Source: RFSX01 sp964495785
GTDB lineage: Bacteria > Bacteroidota > Bacteroidia > Chitinophagales > Saprospiraceae
Assembly: GCA_964495785.1 (NCBI GenBank)
Contig: CAZBXL010000015.1
Span: 1 to 59,743, forward strand
DNA length: 59,743 nt
Direction: 5' to 3'
In this document: positions 31,945 to 39,989 of the stretch, piece after piece
Layout of the letters: each line of letters starts with the position of its first letter
Numbering within the stretch: position 1 is the stretch's first letter
Notes under the pieces: generated by a model
The model's input: only the letters and a program-made list of their open reading frames with translations
What the model was told of the DNA's origin: nothing
Database searches by the model: none
Position numbers and translations under genes: made by a program

Positions 31945-34839
31945 TTATTGTATGATCACTTTGAGTAATGTTCCTTCAATACTTACGAGATATATTCCTG
32001 GTGTCCAGTTCTCAATGTCAACTTGTAGATGGCTTCTCATTTTATCTTGATATACAACTTGGCCTGTTGTAGAATAGACTGTGACGATCTGTTCTTTTGG
32101 ATCATCACCATTATTCTGTAAGTAAAAATAATTGTCAGCAGGATTAGGGTAGAGGATTAAGTTTTCGTCTGAGGATAATTCTTCATCTGTACTGGTCATT
32201 ATCTGATTCGTGCCATTAAATGAAGGATTTAAAAAATCAAAATCTCCAGTCCCATTAGGAAATCTTCCGTAAGTTATATCAGTTTCTTGCTCTGGATAAT
32301 CTATTGCATCTACAATAGATGTGTCAGTTGCATTTGATAAGATAATAGACTCTCCTGAAGCTGATAATTTAAAATCAGCATGCAGTCCTTCTTGATCTAA
32401 ATCTTCATCTGCCCATATAATTAAATAGTCGTCAGCTTCTATAATTGTTCCCGTAGGAAACGTCCATTTAGTAGGTTCTGATCCATCATCAGATAAGAAG
32501 TATCCACTCAGATCTACTGCATCTGCTCCATTGTTATATAGCTCTATCCAATCTTCAAATTCGCCATCAGGGTCTGCAACTGTGTTATCATTTGAGGCCA
32601 TAAATTCATTGATAACCACATCACTTAATTCTATAGCTGTACCTGCACAGGTACATCCGTCAGCTAAGATTACATCATCTTCAGTAGTGGTGTCTCCATC
32701 ATCACATGCTGTCCCTTCTGCTTGGATAGCTCCTATGGAAGCATCGCTGTCATCACAATCTTCATCTGCACATACACCGTCATTATCCATATCCCCACCG
32801 AGATTAGTACAATCAGTAGTCACATCATTATTAGAACTAAATGTGGCTACAGCTTCTGTAAAACCTCCTGTACCATTAGGAATTCTTGCATAGGATACAT
32901 CTGTCGTCTGTTCTGGATAGTCAATTGAATCAACTATGTCGCCATCAGTATCTGACAAAATGATAGACTCTCCCGAGCTCGATAATTTAAAATTAGCATG
33001 TAGTCCTTCTTGATCTTCATCTTCATCTGCCCATATGATAAGATACGCTCCCGGTGCTATGGATGTCCCATCTGGGAATGTCCATTGGGCTGGATCAGTG
33101 CCGTCATCTGTTAGGAAATATCCGCTGAGATCTACGGTTTCTGTACTATTGTTATACAACTCTATCCAATCTTCAAATTCGCCATCAGGATCTGCAACAG
33201 TTACATCATTAGATGCCATGAATTCATTGATGGCAACACCATCTACAGAAGTTGATGACGTTGCATTAATTGAATAAAATTCAAATTCTGCCCTACGAGG
33301 AGAGAATATTCCTATGTTATCATTCTCTGCATAGATGTAGTAATCTGTTGTTCTGCTATTAAGAGTAAGTGCTGTACCATAGATTCCGTCATTGGCTGCC
33401 CCATCATTATGCATTCCATCGTCAAACATTTCTACTCTTGTAAATGGTGCCGTCGTAGCTGAATTTCTATATCCTATGTACACGGTCGTACCGTCACTTA
33501 CTAAAGCTGTTATCGAAATTGACTCTTGTACTTGTGGCGTAGAGTTAGATAGACTTATGTCTGAGATAGCTGGCTCCACAGTTATAAAGTCATTTAAACC
33601 TAAAAGATATTCTACTCTGCCATCCATTAAGTTACTGATGCCTGGGGTTGAACCTCCACCACCAGGACCACCACCTCCTCCTGATACGTCAGTCGTCAAG
33701 TTAGCTACGAAATTATTATAGGTGAAAAACTTATTGTTATCTGCTTGTACAGCATCATCTATGGTAGTCTGTAGAGCTTCTCCTGTAGCGAGGTATGACC
33801 CATCTACGAAATTCTCTTGTAAGATTGTCTTCATGTGAGCAAGATACATACGCCTGTATGTAGGCACACTCAATAGCTCTTGAATAAGTGGATAGTCTTC
33901 GTTATTTTCATGAAGCAGATGTGACATTCTTTGTTTTATTGTTGTACCATTTAAGTTGCCAGATCCAGTAGACGAAAACACGCCAAAAGATTCGTTCAAA
34001 TCCCAAACGACAGGAAGAAACTGTCCGTAGTCACTTCGATAGAGATAATAGTTCTGAGAAAAGTTACCTATGTAGCTGTCTAAATTGACGATGATATTGT
34101 CAAATGCAATCATCCATAAGGCTCTATTGACGTCGAGTATTTTTTCTATTCCATCTGTATGATTGACTAATGTATCACATAGGTCAATGAGATCCTGCCA
34201 GCCTTCGTCAGACTTGAGTTCATAGGCATCATAGTAGTCTGAGCTATCTTGACCAAGATATACAAGATTAGGTAGATCAGTAGATTGTGGTCCTGCACCA
34301 TCTGGAGGAGAACATTTAAATCTTGTATTCTCCTTAGAACCAAATCTTGAATTCATGAATTTTTTAGAGATTGATTCTGTATTCGCGTATAGTCCTATCA
34401 GTTCTCCGTTGACATAGAGATTAGCAAAGTTAGCCAGCGGAGCATCCATGTATTGACGTATTACGCTGTACGCTAGGACATCTCGGATCATAGAGGGATC
34501 CTTCGCTCCATTGGCAAGTTTTATATCTGTATATCCATCATACTCATGATCTTTGTAAGTATCCAATTCTATGTGCCATGGATTCTTTACTTGATTAGAT
34601 CGATAAGAGCTATTGCCCTTATACTTGACTCCAATACTGTCAAATGTGATTCCGTTAATTGTAACACTTTCTGCAAGTATATATCCTGCATCTGCTGCAT
34701 AAGCGTTGTCCATTAATTGATCCCAATTACTCTCTGCAAAGTTTACTTCTATGGTTTGGATTTGATCCATATCATAGAAGCTTTGAGCTTGGATAGCTGT
34801 TATTAGTATTGAAATTATTATTGTAAAAAAGTACTTCAT
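31945..34839 (-). CDS. Secreted CotH-kinase-like protein with two lamin-tail domains and T9SS signal
   Basis: 964-residue exported protein; signal peptide 1-18 (ITAIQAQ). CotH domain at about 25-400: IGVKYKGNSSYRS, KNPWHIELDTY, MIRDVLAYSVIRQ, SYIGNFSQNYYLYRS and PVVWDLNESFG, the last holding the Asp-Asn pair of the atypical kinase fold. Then an Ig-like region, a lamin-tail domain (about 530-650), a Ca-binding type DMDNDGVCADEDCDDSDASIG segment, a second, nearly identical lamin-tail domain (about 740-860), and a type IX sorting domain (LYPNPADNYFYL). CotH phosphorylates spore coat protein in Bacillus; targets here are unknown. Surface location is expected. Confidence 0.88.
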   Translation of the reverse strand: MKYFFTIIISILITAIQAQSFYDMDQIQTIEVNFAESNWDQLMDNAYAADAGYILAESVTINGITFDSIGVKYKGNSSYRSNQVKNPWHIELDTYKDHEYDGYTDIKLANGAKDPSMIRDVLAYSVIRQYMDAPLANFANLYVNGELIGLYANTESISKKFMNSRFGSKENTRFKCSPPDGAGPQSTDLPNLVYLGQDSSDYYDAYELKSDEGWQDLIDLCDTLVNHTDGIEKILDVNRALWMIAFDNIIVNLDSYIGNFSQNYYLYRSDYGQFLPVVWDLNESFGVFSSTGSGNLNGTTIKQRMSHLLHENNEDYPLIQELLSVPTYRRMYLAHMKTILQENFVDGSYLATGEALQTTIDDAVQADNNKFFTYNNFVANLTTDVSGGGGGPGGGGSTPGISNLMDGRVEYLLGLNDFITVEPAISDISLSNSTPQVQESISITALVSDGTTVYIGYRNSATTAPFTRVEMFDDGMHNDGAANDGIYGTALTLNSRTTDYYIYAENDNIGIFSPRRAEFEFYSINATSSTSVDGVAINEFMASNDVTVADPDGEFEDWIELYNNSTETVDLSGYFLTDDGTDPAQWTFPDGTSIAPGAYLIIWADEDEDQEGLHANFKLSSSGESIILSDTDGDIVDSIDYPEQTTDVSYARIPNGTGGFTEAVATFSSNNDVTTDCTNLGGDMDNDGVCADEDCDDSDASIGAIQAEGTACDDGDTTTEDDVILADGCTCAGTAIELSDVVINEFMASNDNTVADPDGEFEDWIELYNNGADAVDLSGYFLSDDGSEPTKWTFPTGTIIEADDYLIIWADEDLDQEGLHADFKLSASGESIILSNATDTSIVDAIDYPEQETDITYGRFPNGTGDFDFLNPSFNGTNQIMTSTDEELSSDENLILYPNPADNYFYLQNNGDDPKEQIVTVYSTTGQVVYQDKMRSHLQVDIENWTPGIYLVSIEGTLLKVIIQ
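32551..33220 (-). repeat. Near-identical duplicated lamin-tail coding units within the CotH gene
   Basis: The two lamin-tail domains share long stretches at DNA level (for example around 32551-32590 and 33160-33200), pointing to a fairly recent tandem duplication separated by the DxDxDG-rich segment. Internal repeats of this kind can change number by slippage. Confidence 0.65.
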
Positions 34840-34996
34840 AGGTTGTTGTTTTTTGATTATACGGTATTAGACAACGATAATAAAGGAATCCTTCTTTTAT
34901 ATTAAGTTTTTTAGGTTTTAAATTATCAATAAGTCAACATTAAATATGAGGTAGAATCTATTATATTGACAATTATTTTAATTAGACGATAGAACC

Positions 34997-35509
34997 ATGC
35001 CACTAATATTACCATACAAAGGAAAGACACCACAAATAGATGACACCGCTTGGATAGCTGATAATGCTACTCTGACTGGTGATGTAACAGTCGGAGCCCA
35101 TTCCAGTATTTGGTTTCAAGTTGTCATTAGAGGAGATGTCAATAAAATCATAATTGGAGACAACTGTAATATCCAAGATCTTACAATGGTCCATGGTACC
35201 TATGATCGTGGAGATACTATTTTTGGTAATAATGTAAGTATTGGCCACAGCGCAGTTATACATGGATGCCAAATCGAGGATAATGTACTCGTTGGTATGG
35301 GAGCTATCATTCTTGATGACGTCATCATTCCAAGTAATACAGTCATTGCTGCAGGGGCTTTGATTACTTCTAATATGAAATTAGAGTCAGGATATATATA
35401 CGCAGGATCGCCTGCCAAAAAACTTAAAGCTCTGGATGAAGCGACTTCACTGAGATATATAACTGGTACTGCTCAGCACTATGTGGAGTATGCTAAGGGA
35501 TATAAGTAG
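34997..35509 (+). CDS. Gamma-class carbonic anhydrase-like protein
   Basis: 170-residue left-handed beta-helix hexapeptide-repeat protein (DDTAWIADNATLTGDVTVGAHSSIWF ... ). The three zinc-binding histidines H66 (MVHGTY), H84 and H89 (IGHSAVIHG) are in place, with the usual NIQDLTMVHG and GMGAIILDDVIIPSN motifs. It is the short YrdA/PaaY-like form; carbonic anhydrase activity in this subgroup is variable. Cytoplasmic. Single gene between the divergent CotH gene and a convergent lipoprotein gene. Confidence 0.9.
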   Translation: MPLILPYKGKTPQIDDTAWIADNATLTGDVTVGAHSSIWFQVVIRGDVNKIIIGDNCNIQDLTMVHGTYDRGDTIFGNNVSIGHSAVIHGCQIEDNVLVGMGAIILDDVIIPSNTVIAAGALITSNMKLESGYIYAGSPAKKLKALDEATSLRYITGTAQHYVEYAKGYK

Positions 35510-35588
35510 ATGGATTTATTGTAAAAGTCATTTATTGAGTCGTAAAATTAGCCGTAATTAGTTACATGCTTTATGGACGTACATAAGA

Positions 35589-36245
35589 TTAGCGGTTGCT
35601 GTCTTTTTTTAGTTCACTTAAGGGTATTTTTAATTTGTGTTTCCCAAACCATTCTCCTTCACCTCCAACATACAGAAGAAAAGTGTCTTTACTTATTCCC
35701 CAAGTTAATACATGGTTGCTCATAGATTTATAGGCGATTAAATTTATTTTATCTTGATTCTTTGAATTGAAATCTTCTACATAGTTGTATAAGTCTCCTC
35801 TGTCGAATTCAGGCAATAATAATTTAGGATCAGATTGTAAAAATGAGAGCCTCTCATCTCCAATCTTCTTAGGGTCTACGACAATAGAATGATAAACTGT
35901 ATCCTGTAGGTCATCTTTGCCAAAATTTATTTCAGTTATAAATTCGATCGATAAGATATCTTCAGTCATCATGGTAATCTTATAATCTCCTTTTATTATT
36001 CTTTTTTCATTCTTAATACTACTACAGTTGTGGGCATAATTTTCGTAATCTACATACTGAGCTAATATATCGTTTAATTCATCTCCCCCTTCTCTTGAGT
36101 CATTTGAAATGAATTTTGGATAATAATATTTGATTATACAGTTTTGATTATTCACAACCGATTTGAAATTTCTCTCAATTCTGTATTCACCAATATTCGA
36201 ACAACAATTCAAAATGAAAATTCCAATAAGTAGTATGTGTTTCAT
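35589..36245 (-). CDS. Lipoprotein with DUF3298/RsiV-like features
   Basis: 218 residues. A short signal with NCCS lipobox (C14 or C15) predicts a lipoprotein. The body (IIKYYYPKF, ELNDILAQYVDYENYAHNC, SIEFITEINFGKDDLQDTVYHSIVVDPK, KDTFLLYV) has the pattern of the DUF4163/DUF3298 extracytoplasmic domain seen in RsiV and PdaC, where it can bind lysozyme or glycan; the match is by eye and may be wrong. No partner sigma factor lies next to it. The AbiE module's right end lies 170 bp upstream. Confidence 0.5.
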   Translation of the reverse strand: MKHILLIGIFILNCCSNIGEYRIERNFKSVVNNQNCIIKYYYPKFISNDSREGGDELNDILAQYVDYENYAHNCSSIKNEKRIIKGDYKITMMTEDILSIEFITEINFGKDDLQDTVYHSIVVDPKKIGDERLSFLQSDPKLLLPEFDRGDLYNYVEDFNSKNQDKINLIAYKSMSNHVLTWGISKDTFLLYVGGEGEWFGKHKLKIPLSELKKDSNR

Positions 36246-36414
36246 TTATTTCGAATATAGGCAAATTTCGTTCTGCATATGGCCATCTGTAGAGCTTCAA
36301 TTTTCTCTTGACCAATCAATAGTTAACAATTCATCATTGATCACATATTTTTTATATTCGTCTTTAACCTTCCATTCGTTTTCCTTTTATGTTTACTTAG
36401 GCTAACGGAATTAT

Positions 36415-36452
36415 GATATGTGGCGTATCCCGCAGGGTATGCCATCATGATC
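36415..36452 (-). repeat. attC-like hairpin element, copy 2
   Basis: On the minus strand it starts GATCATGATGG and ends CGCCACATATC, as in copy 1 at 6013-6059. The stem is TGGCATACCC against GGGATACGCCA with a TGC loop, one bulged A and the same A-C mismatch as copy 1. The apical part is CCC/GGG here and ATCTAT/ATAGAG there, so pairing is kept while sequence changes. Confidence 0.55.
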
Positions 36453-36456
36453 ATGT

Positions 36457-36465
36457 GTTACTGGT
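36457..36465 (-). repeat. Right inverted-repeat end of AbiE module
   Basis: Minus strand ACCAGTAAC, 8 bp after the toxin stop codon; exact reverse complement of the module start at 38352-38360. Confidence 0.5.
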
Positions 36466-36473
36466 ATTTTTTA

Positions 36474-37292
36474 TTAATCATTTATGCCTTGCAGTAAATT
36501 CGACAAAAGTAATATTACTTTGGCGGTGTCATTTTCCTTGCTCATTTCAACCGTCATTTTTTCTGGGCTTTTCACCTCATTTTGCAACAATGTTAGTATT
36601 GTTTCTTTCAGTGGTTCACACTTGTTAAGCAGTGGTTTTATTTTTCTACCCATTATTCTTGCCGCTACATTATGAATGTCAAAATCTTCTACATCTAATA
36701 GGTCAAAATGAATTGAGTTCTCATCATAAACTTCATCTTCATAGAGCTCCCATCCAGCATCTAATAGCGAGCGGATATCTTTCAAATCTTTATTTCTATC
36801 ATTTCTATCATTCCATGAAATTAGTTTAAGAATGATTAAACCATGTGCAGGTGAAGTTGGAATAGTGAATTTTTCATCAAGTTCAAATTGTTCTATTTCT
36901 GTACCTACTTCTTCAAAACCAAGTACACTTAGTTCTATATTTCTTTCATCAAAATTTAATGTATAGTCTTCAGCAATCTCTCCATAAGGAAGAATATCAA
37001 CAACGGTATTTGAATCCATGTATATAACGCGGAATTTATGTTTAGTTTTTTTGAAACCACTTTCAATAATTTTCGTAATAAATACATCGTACTCTTCTAA
37101 TGTTGGTACCATTACTGCAAAATCTATATCTGCTGTACCTCTTGAAGGTTTAATTCCTGCTTTGTAAAGTTGGATATCACGAGCATTTGCCCCAATTAAA
37201 TAATACTCATATCCAAAAGATTTCATTACTGAATCTATTATTTGATAAACATTTTTATGGTTTTGAAAGGAATATTCTTTAAAAGTTGTCAT
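36474..37292 (-). CDS. AbiEii-type nucleotidyltransferase toxin
   Basis: 272-residue toxin of a type IV toxin-antitoxin pair with a polymerase-beta-like nucleotidyltransferase fold. Seen: YYLIGANARD, then RGTADIDFAV with catalytic D55 and D57, then the DUF1814-like core (VVDILPYGEIAEDY, FTIPTSPAHGLIILKLISWNDR, KDLKDIRSLL). AbiEii family toxins modify tRNA acceptor ends or use GTP in other members, and provide abortive infection against phage. Its start overlaps the upstream antitoxin gene by 14 bp, so the two are coupled. It sits last in a cassette-like module. Confidence 0.85.
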   Translation of the reverse strand: MTTFKEYSFQNHKNVYQIIDSVMKSFGYEYYLIGANARDIQLYKAGIKPSRGTADIDFAVMVPTLEEYDVFITKIIESGFKKTKHKFRVIYMDSNTVVDILPYGEIAEDYTLNFDERNIELSVLGFEEVGTEIEQFELDEKFTIPTSPAHGLIILKLISWNDRNDRNKDLKDIRSLLDAGWELYEDEVYDENSIHFDLLDVEDFDIHNVAARIMGRKIKPLLNKCEPLKETILTLLQNEVKSPEKMTVEMSKENDTAKVILLLSNLLQGIND

Positions 37293-38274
37293 CGTTGAAT
37301 AGTCTTGTTTTTATTTCATTAGCTATTTCGATATTTCTACTATCTGATGACGCCATTAATTCACTATAGATTAGAATTGGATCTACGGTATCTGTATTTA
37401 TTTCTATTGAACCATCATTCCAAAATTCTTTGTATACTGTTAATTCCCCATTTCTGTCTGGTATTAATTTTAATGCTCTTTTTACATCGCCCGATTTTTT
37501 GGAAGTATAAATAGTGTACTCTTGAGGTTTTAAATTTTGGGTTAGGATAGATGCAGCAACTTCTCCTCCCCATTTGTATCCTACTTTTTGTTTAAGATTT
37601 ATTTCGTACCACTTTCTTTTATTAGAAAAATTATACGTTCCTATTAGCATAGATGGTAAGAGTTGTTTGGATAACACTTCTATCCATTTGTTCAATAGTT
37701 CTTCCCTTTGAACCAATTTCAATTTTTTATCCGGCAGTGTTATTATGAATTTTTCTTCTTTAAGGTGATCTATTATTTTGGAAATTGATCCTAATGAACA
37801 GGTAGAAATCGCAGATAATGATCTGTAATTAAGATTGACATAGTTTGGTCTTCTTAGAAATGTGAAGATTAATTTCGCTCCTACTTTTGTAAATGCTCTA
37901 TTCTTATACAATTCAGAGGGTGATTGTACATATCTACCTTCTATATGGATCATTCCTTTCTTTAGTTTTAAATAAAGGTTACCTCCTGAATCTAAATAGT
38001 TGATTCTATATTCCTTTAGAAGTTCCTTTGCATATGGCGTTATATAATTTGACGCAAGCAGAAACGTTTCTTTATGATATAATTCAGCTTGTTTATGTAT
38101 TTGCTGAACTTGATTCGGTCTTACTTCGTATTTTTCTTCTACATATACCTTCTCTTTATTGATTTCTATGGCCAAATCAATATTCTTATCTCGAGTTTTA
38201 ATTTCTTTCAATTTTAAATCGAGATACTCTTGATCACTAAGTTTTTGCAGTATTTCTAATACTTCCATGTTCAT
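37279..38274 (-). CDS. AbiEi-type antitoxin / transcriptional autoregulator
   Basis: 332 residues from ATG at 38274 (the frame opens at 38304). An N-terminal region of the nuclease-like DUF4143/AbiEi type (LDLAIEINKEKVYVEEKYEVRP is restriction-endonuclease-like) is followed by winged-helix segments (NYRSLSAISTCSLGSISKIIDHLKEEKFI) and the typical C-terminal DPILIYSELMASSDSRNIEIANEI. AbiEi neutralises the toxin without binding it tightly (type IV) and represses its own promoter in characterised systems. The alternative starts at 38304 and 38298 lie inside the operator palindrome; I prefer 38274. It overlaps the toxin gene by 14 bp. Confidence 0.75.
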   Translation of the reverse strand: MNMEVLEILQKLSDQEYLDLKLKEIKTRDKNIDLAIEINKEKVYVEEKYEVRPNQVQQIHKQAELYHKETFLLASNYITPYAKELLKEYRINYLDSGGNLYLKLKKGMIHIEGRYVQSPSELYKNRAFTKVGAKLIFTFLRRPNYVNLNYRSLSAISTCSLGSISKIIDHLKEEKFIITLPDKKLKLVQREELLNKWIEVLSKQLLPSMLIGTYNFSNKRKWYEINLKQKVGYKWGGEVAASILTQNLKPQEYTIYTSKKSGDVKRALKLIPDRNGELTVYKEFWNDGSIEINTDTVDPILIYSELMASSDSRNIEIANEIKTRLFNDDNF

Positions 38275-38321
38275 TAATTTAATGTGTTCACGTAACATGA
38301 ACAATCAAATATAATGAACAT
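38267..38321. promoter_or_regulatory. Concentric double palindrome before the AbiE pair
   Basis: Outer arms ATGTTCATTA (38267-38276) and TAATGAACAT (38312-38321), inner arms TGTTCA (38285-38290) and TGAACA (38298-38303), all centred on 38294. Half-sites TGTTCA/TGAACA therefore stand at spacings 17-13-17. Two inverted repeats in the promoter are how AbiEi autorepression works in characterised systems. It overlaps the likely start codon. Confidence 0.65.
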
Positions 38322-38351
38322 TGATGACTTTAGCAAGGAAGCGGCTAAATG

Positions 38352-38360
38352 ACCAGTAAC
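38352..38360 (-). repeat. Left inverted-repeat end of AbiE module
   Basis: Minus strand GTTACTGGT, 78 bp upstream of the antitoxin start; pairs with the module end at 36457-36465. Confidence 0.5.
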
Positions 38361-38463
38361 TACTAAAAACGTACACAATGATCCCAAAAAGCAAAGAAAA
38401 TCTCCTACAGTTTTTGATATAAACATATTTGACCTATGATAGTCTGTGAGCTTTCTAAGACAA

Positions 38464-38940
38464 TTATTTATGATCAAAAGATTCTGCGATTTTATCATAG
38501 TATTCCTGGGTTAATACCTCTGTCCATGAGGTGGGTTGTCCGCCGCCATATAGAGCTAAATAGGTTACATCACTATTCTTAGTTGAAGAATGCCAGTGTT
38601 CGGTATCTTTATCACATTTGATGATATCTCCTTCTTTTAGAACTATCGGATCTTTTCCTCTTTCTTGATAATATGCTTCTCCATCTACAATGATCAAGAC
38701 TTGTGCAGTACTATGAGAATGCCAGTCTAAGGTTGAGTTGGCTTTAAAAGTAGCTTTAGTGATGTTGTAACCTAATTCTGTATCATCGTGAATAATAGCA
38801 TTCAACCAAGCTTCTCCTAAGTAATGTGTATTCGGTGCCTTAGTACCCTCAGTTTGATAGGATGTAATATTGTAATCTATATTTTGCGAACATCCAGAAA
38901 ATGATGCTAAGGCAAATAGAGCGATGACTGAAAATTTCAT
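38464..38940 (-). CDS. Cupin-domain lipoprotein
   Basis: 158 residues. Signal with lipobox FSGC (C17), then a single cupin barrel: DWHSHSTAQVLIIVDGEAYYQERG is cupin motif 1 with two His, and GDIIKCDKDTEHWHSSTKNS is motif 2 with the third His. The QIxxGxAxYQ-like pattern matches the group annotated as carboxymuconolactone/quercetinase-type cupins. It may bind a metal and a small ligand outside the membrane. No functional partner. It lies 104 bp before the start of the AbiE module on the same strand. Confidence 0.85.
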   Translation of the reverse strand: MKFSVIALFALASFSGCSQNIDYNITSYQTEGTKAPNTHYLGEAWLNAIIHDDTELGYNITKATFKANSTLDWHSHSTAQVLIIVDGEAYYQERGKDPIVLKEGDIIKCDKDTEHWHSSTKNSDVTYLALYGGGQPTSWTEVLTQEYYDKIAESFDHK

Positions 38941-39088
38941 ATCAGTATTGTTAAGTTTTTATTTGATATTATATGCTGTGGGTCGGTAGCATAATCTCTA
39001 AGATAAAAAGAATGATGACCTTTTTAAAATTAACAAACAAACTCAAAACATCACTACATAGTTAAAAGCAAAAAATGAACTTCGTTCT

Positions 39089-39874
39089 CTAATTTGTCTC
39101 AAGAAGCACTCGGTCCAATTCTTTTTTGAGTAGAGGATCAAATATGACCCTTGTGTGGCTCTGACCTTCTGAAGTAATCAGTTTGATTTTGGGAAATTCA
39201 GATTTTAGTTGTTCAGAATACTTGTAGTCTACTACCGTATCGTCAGTGCCGTGTACAATAGATACTGGACAGCTTACATTTTTCATAAAGTCCTCGACAG
39301 GCAACTTGATTCTCATTAAGAAATCTGGAAGAAACCATGCATATTGATTTTTGATATCAACAAGACTTGTAAATGGAGCTATCAAAAATAAGTGAGCTGG
39401 CGTGTGCTTAGAAGCGACATAGCTCGCCATTCCTGAACCCAGAGAATATCCCATCACATAAATGTCTTTTTCGGCATACATCGTCATAAGAAATTTATAG
39501 GCTTGATCAGCATCAGGCAGTAAGTCATTGTCAGACCATATCTTCCCCTCAGTCTTACCATAACCTCTGTAGTCGGGTATGAATACATCATAGCCGATGT
39601 TCTGCACTGTCCTTGATTGGTATATAGATCTGAAGATATTGCCCTTGTTACCATGGAAGTATAAGACCACACCTTTACTTGGTGTTTTTGATTTTATAAA
39701 TAGACAGTTCATGGTGAGATCGTCAGCTATGGGTATCTCTACTTCTTGCCCTTTGGTATAGACTTCTTCTTCGTAGACTTTTTGTGGTTGCAGGATTATT
39801 TTGTCTTGTAGGATGTAGGCTAACATGCATACGAGAATATATATGACAACGACTATTTTCAGAAATAACTTCAT
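39089..39874 (-). CDS. Alpha/beta hydrolase (BEM46-like serine hydrolase)
   Basis: 261 residues with an N-terminal membrane anchor (LFLKIVVVIYILVCMLAYIL). Alpha/beta hydrolase core: oxyanion motif LYFHGNKGN, RGYGKTEGK, nucleophile Ser in MGYSLGSGMASYVA, acidic residue in SIVHGTDDTVVDY and His in SEGQSHTRVIF. This is the BEM46/YfhR-type, membrane-tethered family; the substrate is unknown. Its gene is divergent from the acyl-CoA dehydrogenase gene. Confidence 0.88.
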   Translation of the reverse strand: MKLFLKIVVVIYILVCMLAYILQDKIILQPQKVYEEEVYTKGQEVEIPIADDLTMNCLFIKSKTPSKGVVLYFHGNKGNIFRSIYQSRTVQNIGYDVFIPDYRGYGKTEGKIWSDNDLLPDADQAYKFLMTMYAEKDIYVMGYSLGSGMASYVASKHTPAHLFLIAPFTSLVDIKNQYAWFLPDFLMRIKLPVEDFMKNVSCPVSIVHGTDDTVVDYKYSEQLKSEFPKIKLITSEGQSHTRVIFDPLLKKELDRVLLETN

Positions 39875-39989
39875 GAGCCAAAGATAAATTAATTGATAAG
39901 GACATTTGAAAAATTAATCATTTAACTCTGAGTATAATTTTGTGTTTTTATAGTATATTGGAACTTCTCTTTTAACTGAAATTATTATT

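Larger units (their letters stand above)
36415..38360 (-). mobile_element. Putative cassette-like module carrying the AbiE pair
   Basis: Read on the minus strand, the module starts with GTTACTGGT (38360-38352), holds the antitoxin and toxin genes, and after the toxin stop codon has ACCAGTAAC (36465-36457), the exact reverse complement of its start. After 4 nt it has the hairpin element at 36452-36415, the same as in the PIN module at 6013-6059. The design is cassette-like, as in integrons; no recombinase is near. The 3' end is approximate. Confidence 0.45.

Noticed and set aside
35549..35590. GGCTAA near the lipoprotein gene end, matching GTTAGCC at 36397-36403, as a possible third module
   Set aside because: Only six bases match and there is no hairpin element after it.
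36413..36829. Several short plus-strand frames over the AbiE toxin gene and hairpin element
   Set aside because: All lie opposite a well-supported minus-strand gene.
38274..38498. 74-residue minus-strand frame upstream of the AbiE antitoxin
   Set aside because: It crosses the cupin gene end, the module boundary and the operator palindrome; no recognisable features.
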